Source: Clostridia bacterium (lineage in GTDB: Bacteria; Bacillota; Sulfobacillia; SLMV01). From it: a stretch of 8,171 nucleotides of DNA. The position numbers were made by a program, and so were the translations under genes. The notes under the pieces were generated by a model, which was not told the origin of the DNA, did not search any database, and saw nothing but the letters and a program-made list of their open reading frames with translations. Each line of letters starts with the position of its first letter. Position 1 is the stretch's first letter. The stretch is taken from assembly GCA_003554565.1 (NCBI GenBank), contig PWGR01000248.1, forward strand, positions 1 through 8,171. The letters are read 5' to 3'. This document shows positions 1 to 5,687 of the stretch, piece after piece.

Positions 1-1060
1 CAGCCACGTGTTCCTTCCGCAAATCGTGGAGGAGCTCAACAGGGGCGGCGTAAATTCCGGCGACATCTCCGTTGTTTGCGCTACAGGTGATCACCGGTCG
101 CACACCGAGGAGGAGCACGCAGCCCTCATGGGCGAAGATCTGTATGGCCGGTTAGAGATATTCGATCACTGCTGTCGCGATGAAGAGAACATGGTTTATA
201 TGGGCCACACCACCCGCGACACCCCGGTCTGGATCAACTCAACAGTGGCCGAGGCAGATCGGGTTGTGGTCACCGGTGGCATCGTCTATCATTTTCTGGC
301 CGGGTTTGGGGGTGGCGGGAAGGCGCTCCTGCCGGGGGTTTCTGCTTATGAATCCATTATGGCCAACCACTCGCTTGCCCTGAGCGATGACAATGATGGT
401 GGTGGTCTCAATCCGGAGGTTGCAGCCGGTCGGATGAAGGGCAATCCATGTTATGAGGATATCGTCGCGGCGGCCGGCATGGTTGCCCCGGATTTTCTCT
501 TTAACGTCATTGTAGATGAGGACGAGGCCCGGATTGCCCTGGCGGTGGCCGGGAATGTGCGGGCGGCTCATCGCGTGGGCTGTCGGCTTGTGGAGCAGCA
601 TTTCTCCTGCGGGATCGGGGACCAATCGGAGGTGGTGGTGGCCTCTGCCGGCGGCTTTCCCAAGGACATAAATCTATACCAGACCTATAAAACCCTCTAC
701 AATGCCCGGCGTGCAGTGCAAGACGGGGGGACACTGCTCATCTTGTCAGAATGCCGCGAGGGCATGGGGAATGAAGATTTTGCCGGTATGATTGCCGAGC
801 ATACTGATAACTCCGAGAGGGAGGCGGCTCTGCGCGAATCTTTCACCATCGGTGGGTATATGGCCTACCACGCCTCGCTCATTTCTGCGGAGTGTGATGT
901 GCTCCTGCTTTCTTCTCTCGCCCCGACCGAGGTGAAAGAAAGCGGAATGACACCGGTCCAGGACATAGAAGAGGCATACACTTTCATCCGCGAAAAACAC
1001 GGGGTGCTGCCTCCCGCCTATTTTATGCCGCACGGGAGTGTATTCCCTGTTACCAGGTGA
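1..1060 (+). CDS. larA: LarA-family nickel-pincer racemase/epimerase (lactate racemase homologue), 5'-truncated
   Basis: The gene is open to the left edge: codons before the GTG at 8 stay in frame and fit the family, so that GTG is not the start. Numbering from the GTG, the catalytic set of Lactobacillus plantarum LarA is present at its exact spacing: His29 (in ATGDHR, matching H108), His95 (YHFLAG, H174), Lys105 (GGGGK, K184) and His121 (MANH, H200). These residues serve the covalently held pyridinium-dithiocarboxylate nickel cofactor and hydride transfer in the known enzyme. By alignment about 79 N-terminal residues lie outside the window; the C-terminus has family length. LarA racemises D/L-lactate, but relatives act on other 2-hydroxyacids, so the substrate is uncertain. 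The arginine usually before the cofactor lysine (GGRK) is glycine here. The cofactor genes larB, larC and larE are not in the window. Family assignment is firm; exact reaction is inferred. Confidence 0.87.
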   Translation, partial: SHVFLPQIVEELNRGGVNSGDISVVCATGDHRSHTEEEHAALMGEDLYGRLEIFDHCCRDEENMVYMGHTTRDTPVWINSTVAEADRVVVTGGIVYHFLAGFGGGGKALLPGVSAYESIMANHSLALSDDNDGGGLNPEVAAGRMKGNPCYEDIVAAAGMVAPDFLFNVIVDEDEARIALAVAGNVRAAHRVGCRLVEQHFSCGIGDQSEVVVASAGGFPKDINLYQTYKTLYNARRAVQDGGTLLILSECREGMGNEDFAGMIAEHTDNSEREAALRESFTIGGYMAYHASLISAECDVLLLSSLAPTEVKESGMTPVQDIEEAYTFIREKHGVLPPAYFMPHGSVFPVTR

Positions 1061-1067
1061 TCAGGCC

Positions 1068-1093
1068 GCGCACATGAGAAGTTTGATGTGCGT
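1068..1093 (+). other. Imperfect hairpin downstream of the larA homologue
   Basis: GCGCACAT (1068-1075) pairs with ATGTGCGT (1086-1093) as 8 bp including one G-T wobble, around a 10-nt loop. It begins 7 nt after the larA-family stop codon. No run of T follows, so it is not a textbook intrinsic terminator; it may protect the mRNA end or be a weak or factor-dependent terminator. The remaining bases up to the promoter at 1151 show no other supportable feature. Confidence 0.35.
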
Positions 1094-1150
1094 CTTGGCG
1101 GAGTCACTGGATGAGGCGCGGGCCATTGCCGCCCTCCTGTGGTGATTTCG

Positions 1151-1179
1151 TTGACGATGAGGCCGCTTGCGGGTATAAT
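1151..1179 (+). promoter_or_regulatory. Vegetative sigma-70/SigA-type promoter for the metG leader
   Basis: The -35 box is TTGACG (1151-1156) and the -10 box is a perfect TATAAT (1174-1179), separated by the optimal 17 bp. Transcription would start around 1186, just before the first paired element of the T-box leader. This places the whole riboswitch in the transcript and gives metG its own promoter, separate from the upstream larA homologue. Confidence 0.85.
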
Positions 1180-1407
1180 CACGAAAAGAAATGTGAGTGT
1201 GCTCAACGCGATGATGGAGAGTAGTATCCGTGCTGTCCTGCTGCACAGCGAACCGGGGTGGTGCGAGCCGGTGGGCGGGAGCGCGGAGAATATGGCTCCG
1301 GAGTGCGGCGCCGAACCAGCTGACAGTAGGCGCCGACGGATGCGTCCGTTACTGCGCCTCGGAGTGAAGGCTCCGGTCAAGGCTCGAGCTTTGAATCTCG
1401 AGCAAAG

Positions 1408-1436
1408 CAGAGTGGTACCGCGGTCCCCCGCCTCTG
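1408..1436 (+). promoter_or_regulatory. T-box antiterminator
   Basis: CAGAG (1408-1412) pairs with CTCTG (1432-1436), then a 7-nt bulge TGGTACC (1413-1419), then GCGG (1420-1423) pairs with CCGC (1428-1431) around TCCC. The TGGT of the bulge (1413-1416) is the site that pairs with the free NCCA end of uncharged tRNA; its last base T would pair with an A discriminator base, as expected for tRNA-Met. Bases 1427-1436 are shared with the terminator, so the two folds exclude each other. Confidence 0.88.
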
Positions 1437-1452
1437 GCAGGCGGGTTTTTTT
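1427..1452 (+). terminator. Rho-independent terminator of the T-box leader (attenuator)
   Basis: CCCGCCT (1427-1433) and AGGCGGG (1439-1445) form a perfect 7-bp GC-rich stem with a CTGGC loop, followed by seven T (1446-1452). It lies 35 nt before the metG start. It is the default OFF structure, displaced by the antiterminator when uncharged tRNA is bound. Confidence 0.93.
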
Positions 1453-1472
1453 ATGCTTCATGCAGTGAAATG

Positions 1473-1480
1473 AGAGGAGG
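1473..1480 (+). promoter_or_regulatory. Ribosome binding site that sets the metG start
   Basis: AGAGGAGG sits 7 nt before the GTG at 1488. An in-frame ATG at 1470 lies upstream of this site and has none of its own, so the GTG is the preferred start. Confidence 0.85.
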
Positions 1481-1487
1481 ATTCTGC

Positions 1488-3416
1488 GTGAGTGAACGAG
1501 AGAAATTTTACATCACCACGCCGATTTACTACCCCGACAATCGCCTGCACATAGGTCATACTTACACCACGGTGGCGGCCGATGCCCTCGCACGGTATCA
1601 TCGCCTGCGTGGGCGGGATACCTTCTACCTCACCGGTACGGACGAACACGGCCAGAAGATCGAGCAGGCCGCCCGGACGCGAAAAGTGGATCCACAGGCT
1701 TTTGTCGATGAGATGGTGCACTGGATTCAGGACCTGTGGTCGGAGCTGGGGATTTCCTACGACGGATTCATACGCACCACCGATGAGCAGCACATGAAGG
1801 TGGTGGGGAGGATATTCACCCGGCTGTATGAGCAGGGAGACATATATTCTTCGACCTACGCGGGCTGGTACTGCACTCCCTGTGAGAGTTTTTTCCCGCG
1901 CGGCCGGATCGAGGAGGGGGTTTGCCCCGACTGCGGGCGCGAGCTGTCCTGGGTGGAAGAAGACGGCTATTTTTTGGCCCTGAGCAGGTATGCGGATGAT
2001 CTGCTTGCGCACATTCGTGAGGACGCCGAGTTCATCCAGCCCGCTACGCGGCGCAATGAGATGATCAGGTTCCTGGAGAGCGGCCTTGAGGACATGTGTG
2101 TCACGCGGCGGCGCGATGCAGTTAACTGGGGGATTCCCGTTCCCTTTGACGAAGATTACGTAATCTACGTATGGTTCGATGCGGTGTGCAACTATATTAC
2201 CGCCATCGGGTATGGAGAGGACGAAGACAGCTTCTCGCACTGGTGGCCGGCTGATGTCCATCTCATCGGCAAGGAAATACTGCGTTTTCACTGCGTGATA
2301 TGGCCCATAATCCTGATGGCGCTGGGAGTAGAGCTGCCGCACAAGGTGTTTGGTCACGGCTGGCTCACCCTGGGCGGGGAGAAGATATCCAAATCACGCG
2401 GGAATGTGGTGGACCCATTCGCACTGAGCGAAAAGTATGGGCGGGATGCGGTCCGGTACTATCTCCTGCGCGAGATTCCATTCGGGGCGGACGGCAGCTA
2501 CACAGAGCGTGCCCTGGTGGAGCGCACCAACTACGATCTGGCTAACGATCTGGGGAACCTGCTTAGCCGCGTTACGGCCATGCTGAACAAGTACTGTGAG
2601 GGGAGGCTGGTGCGACCTGGCGGAGAGCCGGCCGAGGAGGACCGGCACCTGCAGGAGCAGGCGAATGATGCTGTTGCGGGTGCCACCTCAGCGCTGGAGG
2701 ACAACATGCTGAGTGATGCCCTGGACTCCCTGTGGAATCTGGTATCTGCGGCAAATAAGTACCTGGATCGCACTGCCCCCTGGGATGCCCAGACTGCGGC
2801 GGATCGTCGCTCGGCCATACTGTACAATGCGGCGGAGTCGCTGCGCATCCTCGCTGTTGCTCTCCGTCCCTTCCTGCTGGATGCTCCGGCCGGGATATGG
2901 GAGCAGCTCGGTTTGACTGCACACCGTCCGGTTGATGCCACATCCTGGGATGATACGGCATGGGGTGCAATTCCGGATGGCACCCTCGTACGGCGCGGCG
3001 ATCCCCTGTTTCCCCGTATGGATCCAGATGAGGTTGTGGGACCGGCGGAAGATCCCGACGTGGAAGAAGAACAGGAGGAAGGAGTGGAGACTTTGCTTGA
3101 TTATGATGCATTCATGGAGATGGACCTGCGCGTTGGCCGGGTCGTGGATGCCGGCGATATTGAGGGAGCGGACCGGCTGCTGCGCGTCAGGGTGGATCTT
3201 GGGGAAGCCGGCACGATTCAGGTGGTTGCCGGGATTGCCGAGCACTACTCCCCTGATGACCTGGTAGGCCGTCGCGTGGTCGTGGTGGCCAACCTTCAAC
3301 CGACAGAGATATTCGGCATTAAATCGGAGGGTATGGTTCTTGCGGCTGAGGCGGGCAAAGAGATGTCTCTCGTCACCCTGGACAAGGATATGCCGCCGGG
3401 GAGCAAGGTGAAGTAG
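1488..3416 (+). CDS. metG: Methionine-tRNA ligase (MetRS) with C-terminal tRNA-binding domain
   Basis: The cytosolic enzyme charges tRNA-Met, both initiator and elongator, with methionine using ATP. From the GTG start it has 642 residues. The class I signatures are HIGH at residues 21-24 and KISKS at 299-303 (the KMSKS loop). Four cysteines in two CxxC pairs (C129, C132, C146, C149) form the zinc knuckle inserted in the catalytic domain. A helical anticodon-binding domain follows. An acidic linker (about 512-537) leads to a Trbp111-like OB-fold tRNA-binding domain (about 538-642) used for dimerisation and tRNA affinity in this family. Length and domain order match the usual bacterial dimeric MetRS. 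Expression is controlled by the T-box leader directly upstream. The stop TAG is followed with no gap by tatD, so the two are very likely one transcript. Nothing is missing or broken. Confidence 0.98.
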   Translation: MSEREKFYITTPIYYPDNRLHIGHTYTTVAADALARYHRLRGRDTFYLTGTDEHGQKIEQAARTRKVDPQAFVDEMVHWIQDLWSELGISYDGFIRTTDEQHMKVVGRIFTRLYEQGDIYSSTYAGWYCTPCESFFPRGRIEEGVCPDCGRELSWVEEDGYFLALSRYADDLLAHIREDAEFIQPATRRNEMIRFLESGLEDMCVTRRRDAVNWGIPVPFDEDYVIYVWFDAVCNYITAIGYGEDEDSFSHWWPADVHLIGKEILRFHCVIWPIILMALGVELPHKVFGHGWLTLGGEKISKSRGNVVDPFALSEKYGRDAVRYYLLREIPFGADGSYTERALVERTNYDLANDLGNLLSRVTAMLNKYCEGRLVRPGGEPAEEDRHLQEQANDAVAGATSALEDNMLSDALDSLWNLVSAANKYLDRTAPWDAQTAADRRSAILYNAAESLRILAVALRPFLLDAPAGIWEQLGLTAHRPVDATSWDDTAWGAIPDGTLVRRGDPLFPRMDPDEVVGPAEDPDVEEEQEEGVETLLDYDAFMEMDLRVGRVVDAGDIEGADRLLRVRVDLGEAGTIQVVAGIAEHYSPDDLVGRRVVVVANLQPTEIFGIKSEGMVLAAEAGKEMSLVTLDKDMPPGSKVK

Positions 3417-4190
3417 GTGGAGTTCATAGACGCTCATGTACACCTGAATCACCGCGACTTCTCCGGGGATCGCACCGACTGCGTGAGGCGGGCCCGCTCC
3501 GCAGGGGTGCGGGCGATGGTCAACCCCGGCACGCACCGGCGCACATCGGAGCAGGCGGCGGGACTGGCCGCAAGATTTGATGAGGTGTGGGCGGCCGCCG
3601 GAGTACATCCGCATTCGGCCGCCGACACGGGGGAGGACTGGACATGGCTCGAGGATCTCCTGCGGCGCGAGGAAGTACTCGCCCTCGGGGAGTGCGGTCT
3701 GGATTATCATTACGACTTCTCCCCCCGGGCAGTGCAGCGCCGGGTATTCAGTGAGCAGCTGCGGCTGGCCCGCTCCGCCGGGGTTCCGGTGGTGGTGCAC
3801 AGCAGGGAGGCGGATGACGACTGCCTGAGGATCCTCGAGCGGGAGCTGCCCCCCGGACACCCGGTGCTCCTGCACTGTTTCGGCGGCGATGTGCAGATGA
3901 TGGAGCGAGCCGTCGACCGGGGATACTGGCTCAGCCTGGGCGGCATTGTTACTTTCGACGGCGCAGACGAGATGCGTCGGGTAGCGGCACAGGTGCCGCA
4001 CGATCACCTGATGCTGGAGACGGATGCCCCCTACCTGGCGCCGGTTCCGCGTCGCGGGAGGCGCAACGAGCCGGCTCACGTCCAGTATGTTGCCCGCCGA
4101 ATTGCCGAGCTGCGCGATGAGCCGCTCGCGGAAATTGCCCGTACCACCACGTCGGCTGCTGAGACCTTCTATGATCATCCACTGCAGTGA
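3417..4190 (+). CDS. tatD: TatD-family metal-dependent hydrolase / deoxyribonuclease
   Basis: This is a TIM-barrel hydrolase of the TatD/YcfH/YabD family, 257 residues, normal length. Family members act as Mg-dependent 3'-5' exonucleases or AP endonucleases on DNA, and D-aminoacyl-tRNA deacylase activity has been reported for some; the role here is inferred. All metal ligands are visible: His7 and His9 (DAHVHL), Glu92 (ALGECGLDYH), His128 (VVVHSREA), His153 (LLHCFGG) and Asp203 (LETDAPYLAP). The start chosen is the GTG immediately after the metG stop codon, because the N-terminal VEFIDAHVHL matches the family exactly. Zero spacing points to translational coupling with metG. Position between metG and rsmA is the classic Firmicutes arrangement. 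Confidence 0.95.
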   Translation: MEFIDAHVHLNHRDFSGDRTDCVRRARSAGVRAMVNPGTHRRTSEQAAGLAARFDEVWAAAGVHPHSAADTGEDWTWLEDLLRREEVLALGECGLDYHYDFSPRAVQRRVFSEQLRLARSAGVPVVVHSREADDDCLRILERELPPGHPVLLHCFGGDVQMMERAVDRGYWLSLGGIVTFDGADEMRRVAAQVPHDHLMLETDAPYLAPVPRRGRRNEPAHVQYVARRIAELRDEPLAEIARTTTSAAETFYDHPLQ

Positions 4191-4197
4191 GGAGGTG
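4190..4197 (+). promoter_or_regulatory. Strong ribosome binding site for rsmA
   Basis: AGGAGGTG begins on the last base of the tatD stop codon, and its GGAGG core lies 6 nt before the ATG at 4202. It selects that ATG over an in-frame GTG at 4187 that lies upstream of it and overlaps tatD. Confidence 0.85.
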
Positions 4198-4201
4198 TCG
4201 G

Positions 4202-5044
4202 ATGCAGTATCTCTCCCTTACTGACGTGCGGAAGATCCTGCAGGAGCACGGTGTCAATCCCAGAAAGGGGCTGGGGCAGCACTTTTTGGTAGACCGCAAT
4301 ATCATCGAAAAGATTGTGCCGTCCTGCGGGGGGTCTCTGGCCTGCGAGATCGGGGCAGGTCCCGGGATCCTGACCCTGCCGCTGTCGTTTGCTTATGATT
4401 TTGTCCGGGCCGTCGAGATCGATGAGCGCTTTGCCCCCGTACTGCAGAAGGTACTGCAGGGGCGCGAAAATGTCAGGGTATTCTTTACCGATGCACGTAC
4501 GGTGGACTGGTGTGAGATCAGTTGCGAGGAAGCACCTGCCCACTTTTTCGGAAATCTTCCGTACGGCGCGGCAGCACCGATCATTCAGAATTTTCTGTCT
4601 TCGCCCGTGCAGTGGAGGTCGGCCCGGTTCATGCTCCAGAGGGAGGTGGCTGAACGGCTCGTGGCCGCTCCCGGAAGCAGGGACTACGGCCCCCTGACTC
4701 TGTCAGTGTCTTACCGTGCATCTGCTGACATTCTTCACCGTGTGAGCAGAAACTCTTTCTACCCACCCCCAGATGTTGAGTCCGCACTGGTGCAGCTGAC
4801 CCCGGTTCGCCCACCTGGTGTGGGTTTTCAGCCATTCATCAGGACGGTGAGGGCCGCATTTGGACAGAGGAGAAAGACCCTGCGAAATGCACTCGGGAAC
4901 AGCCCCGAGCTGCATCTGACCCCGGCAGAATCTGAGGCATTTTTGCAGTACAGCGACATAGACCCGGGGGCCAGGGCCGAGTCACTGTCCTTTGATGACT
5001 TTGTGCGGCTGGCCCGTGCACTCGAGGAACAGGAGAAAACATGA
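4202..5044 (+). CDS. rsmA: 16S rRNA (adenine(1518)-N6/adenine(1519)-N6)-dimethyltransferase
   Basis: RsmA (KsgA) uses S-adenosylmethionine to dimethylate the two adjacent adenosines in the helix 45 loop of 16S rRNA, a late step in small-subunit assembly. It has 280 residues, normal length. Visible motifs are the N-terminal GLGQHFLVD, the SAM-binding EIGAGPG (residues 49-55), the acidic VEID after the second strand, the catalytic NLPY (118-121), the QREVAERL and SRDYGPL segments, and the FYPPPDVESA and RRKTLRNAL motifs of the C-terminal domain. The residues after NLPY (GAAAPII) replace the usual YxITxPI with smaller side chains, a mild deviation. The ATG is chosen for its strong ribosome binding site. 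The gene is 11 bp behind tatD and probably shares the metG transcript. The rnmV (RNase M5) gene often found before rsmA in Firmicutes is absent here. Confidence 0.97.
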   Translation: MQYLSLTDVRKILQEHGVNPRKGLGQHFLVDRNIIEKIVPSCGGSLACEIGAGPGILTLPLSFAYDFVRAVEIDERFAPVLQKVLQGRENVRVFFTDARTVDWCEISCEEAPAHFFGNLPYGAAAPIIQNFLSSPVQWRSARFMLQREVAERLVAAPGSRDYGPLTLSVSYRASADILHRVSRNSFYPPPDVESALVQLTPVRPPGVGFQPFIRTVRAAFGQRRKTLRNALGNSPELHLTPAESEAFLQYSDIDPGARAESLSFDDFVRLARALEEQEKT

Positions 5045-5059
5045 AAAGCCGGAGGCTTT
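5045..5059 (+). other. Small hairpin at the rsmA stop codon
   Basis: AAAGCC (5045-5050) pairs with GGCTTT (5054-5059) around a GGA loop, directly after the rsmA stop. There is no T tract, so termination is not assured. It may mark the end of the metG-tatD-rsmA unit or only slow decay of the mRNA. Confidence 0.35.
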
Positions 5060-5087
5060 CGATTACTGTGCCGAGCTGGTGTATAAT
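5058..5087 (+). promoter_or_regulatory. Probable promoter for the ykuK-like gene
   Basis: A perfect TATAAT -10 box is present at 5082-5087. No good -35 box lies at the right distance; the nearest, TTCGAT at 5058-5063 with an 18-bp gap, matches poorly. A TG lies directly before the -10 (5080-5081), one base off the extended -10 position. Transcription would begin near 5094, about 29 nt before the GTG of the next gene. Confidence 0.5.
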
Positions 5088-5122
5088 ATCTGCGGGATGT
5101 AAGACTGAAGGAGGCGAGGTCC

Positions 5123-5638
5123 GTGTCACCGGCTGCGGCGCGATTCTTCTCCGAGGAGGATCTGGGTGAATTCGTCAGTCCGACTGATGTACGTATCAGC
5201 TTTGACGATATGTTCGGGCAGATTATGTCCTTCATGCACTCGGATCCCGAGGCCGAGTATTCGATAATTGTAGGTTCGGACTCCCAGATGAAGGAGAGAA
5301 TCTGCTTTGTGACAGCCGTGATCGTTCACCGCCGCGGTAAGGGAGCCCGCTACTTCTACCATCGGCAGTATCACCGCAAGATGACCAGCCTCCGGCAGCA
5401 GATATTCTACGAGACCTCACTCAGCCTGCACCTCGCCGGACTCCTCGCTGGGCGACTGGCCGAAAACGGGCAGGCCTCACTCGATGTCGAGATCCACCTT
5501 GATGTGGGACGGCGCGGGGAGACGCGTGAGATGATTCGCGAGGTGGTGGGGATGGTGACGGGCAGCGGGTTTGATGCCAAGATCAAGCCCGATTCATTTG
5601 GGGCATCGAACGTCGCGGACCGGCATACCAAGAAGTAA
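5123..5638 (+). CDS. ykuK: YkuK/DUF458 family protein, predicted RNase H-like fold
   Basis: The 171-residue product resembles Bacillus subtilis YkuK and the DUF458 (RNase H-like) family in length and along its whole sequence. Recognisable landmarks are the N-terminal phrase around SFDDMFGQIMSFMHSDPEAEY, the strand IIVGSDSQ (an acidic residue on the first strand, as in RNase H-like folds), VIVHRRGKGA, the middle ETSLS segment, IHLDVGRRGETREMI with a second conserved Asp, and the C-terminal KIKPDSFGASNVADRHTKK. The biochemical function of the family is not established to my knowledge; nucleic acid binding or cleavage is inferred from the fold. The GTG start is supported by AAGGAGG at 5108-5114, 8 nt upstream. 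There is no signal peptide or membrane segment, so it should be cytosolic. A promoter-like -10 lies just upstream, and the serine hydrolase gene follows after 49 bp. Confidence 0.85.
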   Translation: MSPAAARFFSEEDLGEFVSPTDVRISFDDMFGQIMSFMHSDPEAEYSIIVGSDSQMKERICFVTAVIVHRRGKGARYFYHRQYHRKMTSLRQQIFYETSLSLHLAGLLAGRLAENGQASLDVEIHLDVGRRGETREMIREVVGMVTGSGFDAKIKPDSFGASNVADRHTKK

Positions 5639-5687
5639 ATCCTGCCGGTTCCTGCCGCATCATTCGGGTTTCAGGGGGCGAACAGAC

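Larger units (their letters stand above)
1195..1452 (+). ncRNA. T-box riboswitch leader, methionine (AUG) specifier, controlling metG
   Basis: This leader senses uncharged tRNA-Met and allows transcription into metG only when charging is low. Stem I can be drawn directly. GGAG (1216-1219) pairs with CTCC (1296-1299). The specifier loop follows, with AGTAGTA (1220-1226) on one side and GAATATGG (1288-1295) on the other. Above it TCCGTGCT (1227-1234) pairs with AGCGCGGA (1280-1287). The distal ACCGG/CCGGT stem (1252-1256/1268-1272) closes a loop with the conserved GGTGCGA motif (1260-1266). The specifier codon is ATG (1292-1294), agreeing with the downstream methionyl-tRNA synthetase gene. After stem I come the conserved AGTAGG block (1325-1330) and an ACGGA-TGCG-TCCGT hairpin (1336-1349), then two extra small hairpins (1360-1375 and 1382-1403). 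The 14-nt T-box motif AGAGTGGTACCGCG lies at 1409-1422. Class and regulation are established knowledge; the drawn fold is mine. The 5' limit is approximate. Confidence 0.95.

Noticed and set aside
1139..1468. 109-codon plus-strand frame across the metG leader
   Set aside because: The interval is fully explained by a promoter and a structured T-box RNA; the frame runs through the specifier loop and terminator.
1470..1487. Upstream in-frame ATG as the metG start, adding six residues (MRGGFC)
   Set aside because: The AGAGGAGG ribosome binding site lies inside this extension and points to the GTG at 1488; the residues have no counterpart in the family.
1458..2357. 299-codon minus-strand reading frame opposite metG
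   Set aside because: Antisense shadow of the MetRS catalytic domain, without a recognisable family.
2688..4178. Long 496-codon minus-strand reading frame across metG and tatD
   Set aside because: It is the antisense shadow of two well-identified genes in GC-rich DNA; its product shows no recognisable domain and is rich in His, Pro and Arg, as expected of a shadow.
4187..4201. GTG at 4187 as the rsmA start overlapping tatD
   Set aside because: It would sit before the AGGAGGTG site, which is correctly spaced for the ATG at 4202.
5571..5687. N-terminal extension of the serine hydrolase into the ykuK-like gene
   Set aside because: The extension overlaps the conserved end of the ykuK-like gene in another frame, is arginine- and serine-rich with no family match, and has no ribosome binding site; ATG 5688 fits the family.
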